DNA from: Embiotoca jacksoni
Taxonomy: Eukaryota; Chordata; Actinopteri; Embiotocidae
Assembly: GCA_022577435.1 (NCBI GenBank)
Contig: JAKOON010000016.1
Location: forward strand, 15,446,159 to 15,510,158
Length of the DNA stretch: 64,000 bases
Reading direction: 5' to 3'
In this document: positions 10,444 through 24,283 of the stretch, piece after piece
Numbering within the stretch: the first letter of the stretch is position 1
Layout: each line of letters opens with the position of its first letter
Notes under the pieces: model-generated
Database searches by the model: none
What the model was told of the DNA's origin: nothing
The model's input: only the letters and a program-made list of their open reading frames with translations
Translations under genes and position numbers: made by a program

Positions 10444-11870
10444 CTTAAACTAAGTGTTTCTGAACAAATTTCTTCATCAATACTATGGCAAATGGGATAA
10501 ACTACAAGGACAAAGTGGCTTCAAGTCACTTTGTGTCTGCAATTACACAGAAAACAGCATTTCAATTCTCACTTTCTCAGCCTAATATAAAACTGCATCA
10601 CAGCGCCACGGCTTAAACTAAGTGTTTACGAACAAATTTCTTCATCAGCAAATGGGATACACTACATGGCTAACGTGGCTTCACTTTGTGTCTGCAATTA
10701 CACAGAAAACAGCATTTCAAGTCTCACTTTCTCAGCCTAATGTAAAACTGCATCACACCGCCACGGCTTAAACTAAGTGTTAACAAACAAGTTTCATACT
10801 CAGAACGTTGGCAAATGGAATACACTACAGGGGCAAAGTGGTTTTAAATCACTTTGTGTGGACAATTTCACAGGAAACACAATGTTTCAAAAACAGCCTT
10901 ATCTCAGCGAGAGAAGCTCAAAAACAGCATAAAACTGCATCACAGCGCCACGGCTTAAACTAAGTGTTTACAAACAAGTTTCATACTCAGAACGTTGGCA
11001 AATGGAATACACTACATGGGCAAAGTGGTTTCAAATCACTTTGTGTGGACAATTTCACAGGAAACACAATGTTTCAAAAACAGCCTTATCTCAGCGAGAG
11101 AAGCTCAAAAACAGCATAAAACTGCATCACAGCGCCACGGCTTAAACTAAGTGTTTACGAACAAATTTCTTCATCAGTACTATGGCAAATGGGATAAACT
11201 ACATGGACAAAGTGGCTTCAAGTCACTTTGTGTCTGCAATTACACAGAAAACAGCATTTCAATTCTCACTTTCTCAGCCTAATATAAAACTGCATCACAG
11301 CGCCACGGCTTAAACTAAGTGTTTACGAACAAATTTCTTCATCAGTTACTATGGCAAATGGGATAAACTACATGGACAAAGTGGTTTCAAGTCACTTTGT
11401 GTGGACAAATTCACAGGAAACACAATGTTTCAAAAACAGCCTTATCTCAGCGAGAGAAGCTCAAAAACAGCATAAAACTGCGTTACAGTGCCAGGGCTTA
11501 AACTAAGTGTTTACGAACAAATTTCTTCATCAGTACTATGGCAAATGGGATAAACTACATGGACAAAGTGGCTTCAAGTCACTTTGTGTGGACAATTTCA
11601 CAGGAAACACAATGTTTCAAAAACAGCCTTATCTCAGCGAGAGAAGCTCAAAAACAGTGTAAAACTGCATTACAGTGCCACGGCTTAAACTTAGTGTTTA
11701 CGAACAATTTCTTCATCAGTACTATGGCAAATGGGATAAACTACATGGACAAAGTGGTTTTCAAGTCACTTTGTGTGGACAAATTCACAGGAAACACAAT
11801 GTTTCAAAAACAGCCTTATCTCAGCGAGAGAAGCTCAAAAACAGCATAAAACTGCATTACAGTGCCACGA
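10444..11870 (+). repeat. Left-domain block L5 (8 monomers, 1,427 bp)
   Basis: Monomer starts: 10444 Ak, 10612 C, 10767 D (GTTAACAAAC, CAGGGGC, GTTTTAAAT), 10954 D, 11141 Am, 11309 Bm (188), 11497 Bm, 11684 B' (187, extra T in GGTTTTCAAG). It resembles the 14-mer with the six monomers from Ak to Ak removed, as a single unequal exchange would do. Confidence 0.88.
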
Positions 11871-14800
11871 CTTAAACTAAGTGTTTCTGAACAAATTTCT
11901 TCATCAATACTATGGCAAATGGGATAAACTACAAGGACAAAGTGGCTTCAAGTCACTTTGTGTCTGCAATTACACAGAAAAACAGCATTTCAATTCTCAC
12001 TTTCTCAGCCTAATATAAAACTGCATCACAGCGCCACGGCTTAAACTAAGTGTTTACGAACAAATTTCTTCATCAGCAAATGGGATACACTACATGGCTA
12101 ACGTGGCTTCACTTTGTGTCTGCAATTACACAGAAAACAGCATTTCAAGTCTCACTTTCTCAGCCTAATGTAAAACTGCATCACACCGCCACGGCTTAAA
12201 CTAAGTGTTTACAAACAAGTTTCATACTCAGAACGTTGGCAAATGGAATACACTACATGGGCAAAGTGGGTTTCAAATCACTTTGTGTGGACAATTTCAC
12301 AGGAAACACAATGTTTCAAAAACAGCCTTATCTCAGCGAGAGAAGCTCAAAAACAGCATAAAACTGCATCACAGCGCCACGGCTTAAACTAAGTGTTTAC
12401 AAACAAGTTTCATACTCAGAACGTTGGCAAATGGAATACACTACATGGGCAAAGTGGTTTCAAATCACTTTGTGTGGACAATTTCACAGGAAACACAATG
12501 TTTCAAAAACAGCCTTATCTCAGCGAGAGAAGCTCAAAAACAGCATAAAACTGCATCACAGCGCCACGGCTTAAACTAAGTGTTTACGAACAAATTTCTT
12601 CATCAGTACTATGGCAAATGGGATAAACTACAAGGACAAAGTGGCTTCAAGTCACTTTGTGTCTGCAATTAGACAGAAAACAGCATTTCAATTCTCACTT
12701 TCTCAGCCTAATTTAAAACTGCATCACAGCGCCACGGCTTAAACTAAGTGTTTACGAACAAATTTCTTCATCAGTACTATGGCAAATGGGATAAACTACA
12801 TGGACAAAGTGGCTTCAAGTCACTTTGTGTGGACAATTTCACAGGAAACACAATGTTTCAAAAACAGCCTTATCTCAGCGAGAGAAGCTCCAAAACAGCG
12901 TAAAACTGCATTACAGTGCCACGGCTTAAACTAAGTGTTTACGAACAAATTTCTTCATCAGTACTATGGCAAATGGGATAAACTACAAGGACAAAGTGGC
13001 TTCAAGTCACTTTGTGTGGACAATTTCACAGGAAACACAATGTTTCAAAAACAGCCTTATCTCAGCGAGAGAAGCTCAAATACAGCATAAAACTGCATTA
13101 CAGTGCCACGGCTTAAACTAAGTGTTTACGAACAAATTTCTTCATCAGCAAATGGGATACACTACATGGCTAACGTGGCTTCACTTTGTGTCTGCAATTA
13201 CACAGAAAACAGCATTTCAAGTCTCACTTTCTCAGCCTAATGTAAAACTGCATCACACCGCCACGGCTTAAACTAAGTGTTTACAAACAAGTTTCATACT
13301 CAGAACGTTGGCAAATGGGATACACTACATGGGCAAAGTGGTTTCAAATCACTTTGTGTGGACAATTTCACAGGAAACACAATGTTTCAAAAACAGCCTT
13401 ATCTCATCGAGAGAAGCTCAAAAACAGCATAAAACTGCATTACAGTGCCACGGCTTAAACTAAGTGTTTACGAACAAATTTCTTCATCAGTTCTATGGCA
13501 AATGGGATAAACTACATGGACAAAGTGGCTTCAAGTCACTTTGTGTCTGCAATTAGACAGAAAACAGCATTTCAATTCTCACTTTCTCAGCCTAATATAA
13601 AACTGCATTACAGTGCCACGGCTTAAACTAAGTGTTTCTGAACAAATTTCTTCATCAGTACTATGGCAAATGGGATAAACTACATGGACAAAGTGGCTTC
13701 AAGTCACTTTGTGTCTGCAATTAGACAGAAAACAGCATTTCAATTCTCACTTTCTCAGCCTAATATAAAACTGCATCACAGCGCCACGGCTTAAACTAAG
13801 TGTTTACGAACAAATTTCTTCATCAGTACTATGGCAAATGGGATAAACTACATGGACAAAGTGGTTTCAAGTCACTTTGTGTGGACAAATTCACAGGAAA
13901 CACAATGTTTCAAAACAGCCTTATCTCAGCGAGAGAAGCTCAAAAACAGCGTAAAACTGCATTACAGTGCCACGGCTTAAACTAAGTGTTTACGAACAAT
14001 TTCTTCATCAGTACTATGGCAAATGCGATAAACTACATGGACAAAGTGGTTTCAAGTCACTTTGTGTCTGCAATTACACAGAAAACAGCATTTCAAGTCT
14101 CACTTTCTCAGCCTAATGTAAAACTGCATCACACCGCCACGGCTTAAACTAAGTGTTTACAAACAAGTTTCATACTCAGAACGTTGGCAAATGGAATACA
14201 CTACATGGGCAAAGTGGTTTCAAATCACTTTGTGTGGACAATTTCACAGGAAACACAATGTTTCAAAAACAGCCTTATCTCAGCGAGAGAAGCTCAAAAA
14301 CAGCATAAAACTGCATCACAGCGCCACGGCTTAAACTAAGTGTTTACAAACAAGTTTCATACTCAGAACGTTGGCAAATGGAATACACTACATGGGCAAA
14401 GTGGTTTCAAATCACTTTGTGTGGACAATTTCACAGGAAACACAATGTTTCAAAAACAGCCTTATCTCAGCGAGAGAAGCTCAAAAACAGCATAAAACTG
14501 CATCACAGCGCCACGGCTTAAACTAAGTGTTTACGAACAAATTTCTTCATCAGTACTATGGCAAATGGGATAAACTACAAGGACAAAGTGGCTTCAAGTC
14601 ACTTTGTGTCTGCAATTAGACAGAAAACAGCATTTCAATTCTCACTTTCTCAGCCTAATTTAAAACTGCATCACAGCGCCACGGCTTAAACTAAGTGTTT
14701 ACGAACAAATTTCTTCATCAGTACTATGGCAAATGGGATAAACTACATGGACAAAGTGGCTTCAAGTCACTTTGTGTGGACAATTTCACAGGAAACACAA

Positions 14801-17362
14801 TGTTTCAAAAACAGCCTTATCTCAGCGAGAGAAGCTCCAAAACAGCGTAAAATTGCATTACAGTGCCACGGCTTAAACTAAGTGTTTACGAACAAATTTC
14901 TTCATCAGTACTATGGCAAATGGGATAAACTACAAGGACAAAGTGGCTTCAAGTCACTTTGTGTGGACAATTTCACAGGAAACACAATGTTTCAAAAACA
15001 GCCTTATCTCAGCGAGAGAAGCTCAAATACAGCATAAAACTGCATTACAGTGCCACGGCTTAAACTAAGTGTTTACGAACAAATTTCTTCATCAGCAAAT
15101 GGGATACACTACATGGCTAACGTGGCTTCACTTTGTGTCTGCAATTACACAGAAAACAGCATTTCAAGTCTCACTTTCTCAGCCTAATGTAAAACTGCAT
15201 CACACCGCCACGGCTTAAACTAAGTGTTTACAAACAAGTTTCATACTCAGAACGTTGGCAAATGGAATACACTACATGGGCAAAGTGGTTTCAAATCACT
15301 TTGTGTGGACAATTTCACAGGAAACACAATGTTTCAAAAACAGCCTTATCTCAGCGAGAGAAGCTCAAAAACAGCATAAAACTGCATCACAGCGCCACGG
15401 CTTAAACTAAGTGTTTACGAACAAATTTCTTCATCAGTACTATGGCAAATGGGAAAAACTACAAGGACAAAGTGGCTTCAAGTCACTTTGTGTCTGCAAT
15501 TAGACAGAAAACAGCATTTCAATTCTCACTTTCTCAGCCTAATTTAAAACTGCATCACAGCGCCACGGCTTAAACTAAGTGTTTACGAACAAATTTCTTC
15601 ATCAGTACTATGGCAAATGGGATAAACTACATGGACAAAGTGGCTTCAAGTCACTTTGTGTCTGCAATTACACAGAAAACAGCATTTCAATTCTCACTTT
15701 CTCAGCCTAATATAAAACTGCATCACAGCGCCACGGCTTAAACTAAGTGTTTACGAACAAATTTCTTCATCAGTACTATGGCAAATGGGATAAACTACAT
15801 GGACAAAGTGGTTTCAAGTCACTTTGTGTGGACAAATTCACAGGAAACACAATGTTTCAAAAACAGCCTTATCTCAGCGAGAGAAGCTCAAAAACAGCAT
15901 AAAACTGCGTTACAGTGCCACGGCTAAAACTAAGTGTTTACGAACAAATTTCTTCATCAGTACTATGGCAAATGGGATAAACTACATGGACAAAGTGGCT
16001 TCAAGTCACTTTGTGTCTGCAATTACACAGAAAACAGCATTTCAAGTCTCACTTTCTCAGCCTAATGTAAAACTGCATCACAGCGCCACGGCTTAAACTA
16101 AGTGTTTACAAACAAGTTTCATACTCAGAACGTTGGCAAATGGGATACACTACATGGGCAAAGTGGTTTCAAATCACTTTGTGTGGACAATTTCACAGGA
16201 AACACAATGTTTCAAAAACAGCCTTATCTCATCGAGAGAAGCTCAAAAACAGTATAAAACTGCATTACAGTGCCAGGGCTTAAACTAAGTGTTTACGAAC
16301 AAATTTCTTCATCAGTTCTATGGCAAATGGGAATAAACTACATGGACAAAGTGGCTTCAAGTCACTTTGTGTCTGCAATTAGACAGAAAACAGCATTTCA
16401 ATTCTCACTTTCTCAGCCTAATATAAAACTGCATTACAGTGCCACGGCTTAAACTAAGTGTTTCTGAACAAATTTCTTCATCAGTACTATGGCAAATGGG
16501 ATAAACTACATGGACAAAGTGGCTTCAAGTCACTTTGTGTCTGCAATTAGACAGAAAACAGCATTTCAATTCTCACTTTCTCAGCCTAATATAAAACTGC
16601 ATCACAGCGCCACGGCTTAAACTAAGTGTTTACGAACAAATTTCTTCATCAGTACTATGGCAAATGGGATAAACTACATGGACAAAGTGGTTTCAAGTCA
16701 CTTTGTGTGGACAAATTCACAGGAAACACAATGTTTCAAAAACAGCCTTATCTCAGCGAGAGAAGCTCAAAAACAGCGTAAAACTGCATTACAGTGCCAC
16801 GGCTTAAACTAAGTGTTTACGAACAATTTCTTCATCAGTACTATGGCAAATGGGATAAACTACATGGACAAAGTGGTTTCAAGTCACTTTGTGTAGACAA
16901 ATTCACAGGAAACACAATGTTTCAAAAACAGCCTTATCTCAGCGAGAGAAGCTCAAAAACAGCATAAAACTGCATTACAGTTCCACGGCTTAAACTAAGT
17001 GTTTACGAACAAATTTCTTCATCAGTACTATGGCAAATGGGATAAACTACATGGACAAAGTGGTTTCAAGTCACTTTGTGTGGACAAATTCACAGGAAAC
17101 ACAATGTTTCAAAAACAGCCTTATCTCAGCGAGAGAAGCTCAAAAACAGCATAAAACTGCATTACAGTGCCACGGCTTAAACTAAGTGTTTACGAACAAA
17201 TTTCTTCATCAGTACTATGGCAAATGGGATAAACTACATAGACAAAGTGGCTTCAAGTCACTTTGTGTGGACAATTTCACAGGAAACACAATGTTTCAAA
17301 AACAGCCTTATCTCAGCGAGAGAAGCTCAAAAACAGCATAAAACTGCATTACAGTGCCACGA
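11871..17362 (+). repeat. Left-domain block L6 (31 monomers, 5,492 bp)
   Basis: Monomer starts: 11871 Ak (169), 12040 C, 12195 D (188), 12383 D, 12570 Ak, 12738 Bm, 12925 Bk, 13112 C, 13267 D1, 13454 Am, 13622 Am, 13790 Bm (186), 13976 hybrid (167), 14143 D, 14330 D, 14517 Ak, 14685 Bm, 14872 Bk, 15059 C, 15214 D, 15401 Ak (GGGAAAAAC), 15569 Am, 15737 Bm, 15924 Am, 16092 D1, 16279 Am (169), 16448 Am, 16616 Bm, 16803 Bg, 16989 Bm, 17176 B (CATAGAC). Two blocks appear fused at the hybrid monomer, which replaces the expected B'-Ak-C boundary. Confidence 0.88.
13976..14142 (+). repeat. Chimeric monomer: Aq front joined to C tail
   Basis: The front has the Aq marks AACAATTT, GCGATAAAC and GTTTCAAGTC, as at 2832, 21588 and 27251. 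The tail has ATTACAC, CAAGTCTCAC and CACACCGCC, which belong to class C; Aq monomers elsewhere have ATTAGAC and CAGCGCC. The switch lies between about 14058 (AAGTC, absent from C) and 14076 (ATTACAC), on the right arm of the palindrome or just beyond it. It marks the join between two HOR blocks. Confidence 0.85.
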
Positions 17363-18618
17363 CTTAAACTAAGTGTTTCTGAACAAATTTCTTCATCAAT
17401 ACTATGGCAAATGGGATAAACTACAAGGACAAAGTGGCTTCAAGTCACTTTGTGTCTGCAATTACACAGAAAACAGCATTTCAATTCTCACTTTCTCAGC
17501 CTAATATAAAACTGCATCACAGCGCCACGGCTTAAACTAAGTGTTTACGAACAAATTTCTTCATCAGCAAATGGGATACACTACATGGCTAACGTGGCTT
17601 CACTTTGTGTCTGCAATTACACAGAAAACAGCATTTCAAGTCTCACTTTCTCAGCCTAATGTAAAACTGCATCACACCGCCACGGCTTAAACTAAGTGTT
17701 AACAAACAAGTTTCATACTCAGAACGTTGGCAAATGGAATACACTACAGGGGCAAAGTGGTTTCAAATCACTTTGTGTGGACAATTTCACAGGAAACACA
17801 ATGTTTCAAAAACAGCCTTATCTCAGCGAGAGAAGCTCAAAAACAGCATAAAACTGCATCACAGCGCCACGGCTTAAACTAAGTGTTTACAAACAAGTTT
17901 CATACTCAGAACGTTGGCAAATGGAATACACTACATGGGCAAAGTGGTTTCAAATCACTTTGTGTGGACAATTTCACAGGAAACACAATGTTTCAAAAAC
18001 AGCCTTATCTCAGCGAGAGAAGCTCAAAAACAGCATAAAACTGCATCACAGCGCCACGGCTTAAACTAAGTGTTTACGAACAAATTTCTTCATCAGTACT
18101 ATGGCAAATGGGATAAACTACATGGACAAAGTGGTTTCAAGTCACTTTGTGTGGACAAATTCACAGGAAACACAATGTTTCAAAACAGCCTTATCTCAGC
18201 GAGAGAAGCTCAAAAACAGCATAAAACTGCGTTACAGTGCCAGGGCTTAAACTAAGTGTTTACGAACAAATTTCTTCATCAGTACTATGGCAAATGGGAT
18301 AAACTACATGGACAAAGTGGCTTCAAGTCACTTTGTGTGGACAATTTCACAGGAAACACAATGTTTCAAAAACAGCCTTATCTCAGCGAGAGAAGCTCAA
18401 AAACAGTGTAAAACTGCATTACAGTGCCACGGCTTAAACTTAGTGTTTACGAACAATTTCTTCATCAGTACTATGGCAAATGGGATAAACTACATGGACA
18501 AAGTGGTTTCAAGTCACTTTGTGTGGACAAATTCACAGGAAACACAATGTTTCAAAAACAGCCTTATCTCAGCGAGAGAAGCTCAAAAACAGCATAAAAC
18601 TGCATTACAGTGCCACGA
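17363..18618 (+). repeat. Left-domain block L7 (7 monomers, 1,256 bp)
   Basis: Monomer starts: 17363 Ak, 17531 C, 17686 D (GTTAACAAAC, CAGGGGC), 17873 D, 18060 Bm (186), 18246 Bm, 18433 B'. It is repeated in the same order at 23026-24283 as part of the 5,663-bp tandem duplication. Confidence 0.9.
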
Positions 18619-19670
18619 CTTAAACTAAGTGTTTCTGAACAAATTTCTTCATCAATACTATGGCAAATGGGATAAACTACAAGGACAAAGTGGCTTCAAG
18701 TCACTTTGTGTCTGCAATTACACAGAAAACAGCATTTCAATTCTCACTTTCTCAGCCTAATATAAAACTGCATCACAGCGCCACGGCTTAAACTAAGTGT
18801 TTACGAACAAATTTCTTCATCAGCAAATGGGATACACTACATGGCTAACGTGGCTTCACTTTGTGTCTGCAATTACACAGAAAACAGCATTTCAAGTCTC
18901 ACTTTCTCAGCCTAATGTAAAACTGCATCACACCGCCACGGCTTAAACTAAGTGTTTACAAACAAGTTTCATACTCAGAACGTTGGCAAATGGAATACAC
19001 TACATGGGCAAAGTGGTTTCAAATCACTTTGTGTGGACAATTTCACAGGAAACACAATGTTTCAAAAACAGCCTTATGTCAGCGAGAGAAGCTCAAAAAC
19101 AGCATAAAACTGCATCACAGCGCCACGGCTTAAACTAAGTGTTTACGAACAAATTTCTTCATCAGTACTATGGCAAATGGGATAAACTACATGGACAAAG
19201 TGGCTTCAAGTCACTTTGTGTCTGCAATTACACAGAAAACAGCATTTCAATTCTCACTTTCTCAGCCTAATATAAAACTGCATCACAGCGCCACGGCTTA
19301 AACTAAGTGTTTACGAACAAATTTCTTCATCAGTACTATGGCAAATGGGATAAACTACATGGACAAAGTGGCTTCAAGTCACTTTGTGTGGACAATTTCA
19401 CAGGAAACACAATGTTTCAAAAACAGCCTTATCTCAGCGAGAGAAGCTCAAAAACAGTGTAAAACTGCATTACAGTGCCACGGCTTAAACTTAGTGTTTA
19501 CGAACAATTTCTTCATCAGTACTATGGCAAATGGGATAAACTACATGGACAAAGTGGTTTCAAGTCACTTTTGTGTGGACAAATTCACAGGAAACACAAT
19601 GTTTCAAAAACAGCCTTATCTCAGCGAGAGAAGCTCAAAAACAGCATAAAACTGCATTACAGTGCCACGA
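18619..19670 (+). repeat. Left-domain block L8 (6 monomers, 1,052 bp)
   Basis: Monomer starts: 18619 Ak, 18787 C, 18942 D (TATGTCAGCG), 19129 Am, 19297 Bm, 19484 B' (187, extra T in CACTTTTGTG). This is tied with L11 for the fewest monomers of any block and keeps only the Ak-C-D opening and the Bm-B' close. The TATGTCAGCG marker recurs at the equivalent D in 24607-24792. Confidence 0.9.
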
Positions 19671-22600
19671 CTTAAACTAAGTGTTTCTGAACAAATTTCT
19701 TCATCAATACTATGGCAAATGGGATAAACTACAAGGACAAAGTGGCTTCAAGTCACTTTGTGTCTGCAATTACACAGAAAACAGCATTTCAATTCTCACT
19801 TTCTCAGCCTAATATAAAACTGCATCACAGCGCCACGGCTTAAACTAAGTGTTTACGAACAAATTTCTTCATCAGCAAATGGGATACACTACATGGCTAA
19901 CGTGGCTTCACTTTGTGTCTGCAATTACACAGAAAACAGCATTTCAAGTCTCACTTTCTCAGCCTAATGTAAAACTGCATCACACCGCCACGGCTTAAAC
20001 TAAGTGTTTACAAACAAGTTTCATACTCAGAACGTTGGCAAATGGAATACACTACATGGGCAAAGTGGTTTCAAATCACTTTGTGTGGACAATTTCACAG
20101 GAAACACAATGTTTCAAAAACAGCCTTATCTCAGCGAGAGAAGCTCAAAAACAGCATAAAACTGCATCACAGCGCCACGGCTTAAACTAAGTGTTTACGA
20201 ACAAATTTCTTCATCAGTACTATGGCAAATGGGATAAACTACAAGGACAAAGTGGCTTCAAGTCACTTTGTGTCTGCAATTAGACAGAAAACAGCATTTC
20301 AATTCTCACTTTCTCAGCCTAATTTAAAACTGCATCACAGCGCCACGGCTTAAACTAAGTGTTTACGAACAAATTTCTTCATCAGTACTATGGCAAATGG
20401 GATAAACTACATGGACAAAGTGGCTTCAAGTCACTTTGTGTGGACAATTTCACAGGAAACACAATGTTTCAAAAACAGCCTTATCTCAGCGAGAGAAGCT
20501 CCAAAACAGCGTAAAACTGCATTACAGTGCCACGGCTTAAACTAAGTGTTTACGAACAAATTTCTTCATCAGTACTATGGCAAATGGGATAAACTACAAG
20601 GACAAAGTGGCTTCAAGTCACTTTGTGTGGACAATTTCACAGGAAACACAATGTTTCAAAAACAGCCTTATCTCAGCGAGAGAAGCTCAAATACAGCATA
20701 AAACTGCATTACAGTGCCACGGCTTAAACTAAGTGTTTACGAACAAATTTCTTCATCAGCAAATGGGATACACTACATGGCTAACGTGGCTTCACTTTGT
20801 GTCTGCAATTACACAGAAAACAGCATTTCAAGTCTCACTTTCTCAGCCTAATGTAAAACTGCATCACACCGCCACGGCTTAAACTAAGTGTTTACAAACA
20901 AGTTTCATACTCAGAACGTTGGCAAATGGGATACACTACATGGGCAAAGTGGTTTCAAATCACTTTGTGTGGACAATTTCACAGGAAACACAATGTTTCA
21001 AAAACAGCCTTATCTCATCGAGAGAAGCTCAAAAACAGCATAAAACTGCATTACAGTGCCACGGCTTAAACTAAGTGTTTACGAACAAATTTCTTCATCA
21101 GTTCTATGGCAAATGGGATAAACTACATGGACAAAGTGGCTTCAAGTCACTTTGTGTCTGCAATTAGACAGAAAACAGCATTTCAATTCTCACTTTCTCA
21201 GCCTAATATAAAACTGCATTACAGTGCCACGGCTTAAACTAAGTGTTTCTGAACAAATTTCTTCATCAGTACTATGGCAAATGGGATAAACTACATGGAC
21301 AAAGTGGCTTCAAGTCACTTTGTGTCTGCAATTAGACAGAAAACAGCATTTCAATTCTCACTTTCTCAGCCTAATATAAAACTGCATCACAGCGCCACGG
21401 CTTAAACTAAGTGTTTACGAACAAATTTCTTCATCAGTACTATGGCAAATGGAATAAACTACATGGACAAAGTGGTTTCAAGTCACTTTGTGTGGACAAA
21501 TTCACAGGAAACACAATGTTTCAAAAACAGCCTTATCTCAGCGAGAGAAGCTCAAAAACAGCGTAAAACTGCATTACAGTGCCACGGCTTAAACTAAGTG
21601 TTTACGAACAATTTCTTCATCAGTACTATGGCAAATGCGATAAACTACATGGACAAAGTGGTTTCAAGTCACTTTGTGTCTGCAATTAGACAGAAAACAG
21701 CATTTCAATTCTCACTTTCTCAGCCTAATGTAAAACTGCATCACAGCGCCACGGCTTAAACTAAGTGTTTACAAACAAGTTTCATACTCAGAACGTTGGC
21801 AAATGGGATACACTACATGGGCAAAGTGGTTTCAAATCACTTTGTGTGGACAATTTCACAGGAAACACAATGTTTAAAAAACAGCCTTATCTCATCGAGA
21901 GAAGCTCAAAAACAGCATAAAACTGCATTACAGTGCCAGGGCTTAAACTAAGTGTTTACGAACAAATTTCTTCATCAGTTCTATGGCAAATGGGATAAAC
22001 TACATGGACAAAGTGGCTTCAAGTCACTTTGTGTCTGCAATTAGACAGAAAACAGCATTTCAATTCTCACTTTCTCAGCCTAATATAAAACTGCATTACA
22101 GTGCCACGGCTTAAACTAAGTGTTTCTGAACAAATTTCTTCATCAGTACTATGGCAAATGGGATAAACTACATGGACAAAGTGGCTTCAAGTCACTTTGT
22201 GTCTGCAATTAGACAGAAAACAGCATTTCAATTCTCACTTTCTCAGCCTAATATAAAACTGCATCACAGCGCCACGGCTTAAACTAAGTGTTTACGAACA
22301 AATTTCTTCATCAGTACTATGGCAAATGGGATAAACTACATGGACAAAGTGGTTTCAAGTCACTTTGTGTGGACAAATTCACAGGAAACACAATGTTTCA
22401 AAAACAGCCTTATCTCAGCGAGAGAAGCTCAAAAACAGCGTAAAACTGCATTACAGTGCCACGGCTTAAACTAAGTGTTTACGAACAATTTCTTCATCAG
22501 TACTATGGCAAATGGGATAAACTACATGGACAAAGTGGTTTCAAGTCACTTTGTGTAGACAAATTCACAGGAAACACAATGTTTCAAAAACAGCCTTATC

Positions 22601-23025
22601 TCAGCGAGAGAAGCTCAAAAACAGCATAAAACTGCATTACAGTTCCACGGCTTAAACTAAGTGTTTACGAACAAATTTCTTCATCAGTACTATGGCAAAT
22701 GGGATAAACTACATGGACAAAGTGGTTTCAAGTCACTTTGTGTGGACAAATTCACAGGAAACACAATGTTTCAAAAACAGCCTTATCTCAGCGAGAGAAG
22801 CTCAAAAACAGCATAAAACTGCATTACAGTGCCACGGCTTAAACTAAGTGTTTACGAACAAATTTCTTCATCAGTACTATGGCAAATGGGATAAACTACA
22901 TAGACAAAGTGGCTTCAAGTCACTTTGTGTGGGACAATTTCACAGGAAACACAATGTTTCAAAAACAGCCTTATCTCAGCGAGAGAAGCTCAAAAACAGC
23001 ATAAAACTGCATTACAGTGCCACGA
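19671..23025 (+). repeat. Left-domain block L9 (19 monomers, 3,355 bp)
   Basis: Monomer starts: 19671 Ak, 19839 C, 19994 D, 20181 Ak, 20349 Bm, 20536 Bk, 20723 C, 20878 D1, 21065 Am, 21233 Am, 21401 Bm (GGAATAAAC), 21588 Aq, 21755 D1 (TGTTTAAAAAAC), 21942 Am, 22110 Am, 22278 Bm, 22465 Bg, 22651 Bm, 22838 B (188, CATAGAC, GTGGGACAA). The boundary between the two 5,663-bp tandem copies falls inside it, at 21755. Confidence 0.88.
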
Positions 23026-24283
23026 CTTAAACTAAGTGTTTCTGAACAAATTTCTTCATCAATACTATGGCAAATGGGATAAACTACAAGGACAAAGTGG
23101 CTTCAAGTCACTTTGTGTCTGCAATTACACAGAAAACAGCATTTCAATTCTCACTTTCTCAGCCTAATATAAAACTGCATCACAGCGCCACGGCTTAAAC
23201 TAAGTGTTTACGAACAAATTTCTTCATCAGCAAATGGGATACACTACATGGCTAACGTGGCTTCACTTTGTGTCTGCAATTACACAGAAAACAGCATTTC
23301 AAGTCTCACTTTCTCAGCCTAATGTAAAACTGCATCACACCGCCACGGCTTAAACTAAGTGTTAACAAACAAGTTTCATACTCAGAACGTTGGCAAATGG
23401 AATACACTACAGGGGCAAAGTGGTTTCAAATCACTTTGTGTGGACAATTTCACAGGAAACACAATGTTTCAAAAACAGCCTTATCTCAGCGAGAGAAGCT
23501 CAAAAACAGCATAAAACTGCATCACAGCGCCACGGCTTAAACTAAGTGTTTACAAACAAGTTTCATACTCAGAACGTTGGCAAATGGAATACACTACATG
23601 GGCAAAGTGGTTTCAAATCACTTTGTGTGGACAATTTCACAGGAAACACAATGTTTCAAAAACAGCCTTATCTCAGCGAGAGAAGCTCAAAAACAGCATA
23701 AAACTGCATCACAGCGCCACGGCTTAAACTAAGTGTTTACGAACAAATTTCTTCATCAGTACTATGGCAAATGGGATAAACTACATGGACAAAGTGGTTT
23801 CAAGTCACTTTGTGTGGACAAATTCACAGGAAACACAATGTTTCAAAAACAGCCTTATCTCAGCGAGAGAAGCTCAAAAACAGCATAAAACTGCGTTACA
23901 GTGCCAGGGCTTAAACTAAGTGTTTACGAACAAATTTCTTCATCAGTACTATGGCAAATGGGATAAACTACATGGACAAAGTGGCTTCAAGTCACTTTGT
24001 GTGGACAATTTCACAGGAAACACAATGTTTCAAAAACAGCCTTATCTCAGCGAGAGAAGCTCAAAAACAGTGTAAAACTGCATTACAGTGCCACGGCTTA
24101 AACTTAGTGTTTACGAACAATTTCTTCATCAGTACTATGGCAAATGGGATAAACTACATGGACAAAGTGGTTTCAAGTCACTTTGTGTGGACAAATTCAC
24201 AGGAAACACAATGTTTCAAAAACAGCCTTATCTCAGCGAGGAGAAGCTCAAAAACAGCATAAAACTGCATTACAGTGCCACGA
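23026..24283 (+). repeat. Left-domain block L10 (7 monomers, 1,258 bp)
   Basis: Monomer starts: 23026 Ak, 23194 C, 23349 D (GTTAACAAAC, CAGGGGC), 23536 D, 23723 Bm, 23910 Bm, 24097 B' (187, extra G in GCGAGGAGAAG). This is the second copy of 17363-18618. The shared GTTAAC and CAGGGGC markers show common descent, while the single-base length changes are private to each copy. Confidence 0.9.

Larger units (their letters stand above)
16092..21754 (+). repeat. Tandem duplication copy 1 (32 monomers, 5,663 bp)
   Basis: Begins at D1 16092 and ends before D1 21755. The 32-monomer order is D1, Am, Am, Bm, Bg, Bm, B, Ak, C, D, D, Bm, Bm, B', Ak, C, D, Am, Bm, B', Ak, C, D, Ak, Bm, Bk, C, D1, Am, Am, Bm, Aq. 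The next 5,663 bp repeat this order and its rare markers (CATAGAC, GTTAACAAAC, CAGGGGC, TATGTCAGCG, GGAATAAAC), apart from the second monomer pair boundaries noted for copy 2. Confidence 0.88.

Noticed and set aside
16803..16988. Bg monomer (GTGTAGAC, AGTTCCACGG) as a separate monomer class
   Set aside because: It differs from B by a few substitutions only and appears at equivalent positions in duplicated blocks (16803, 22465, 33605) and once at 35216, so it is a subtype marker.
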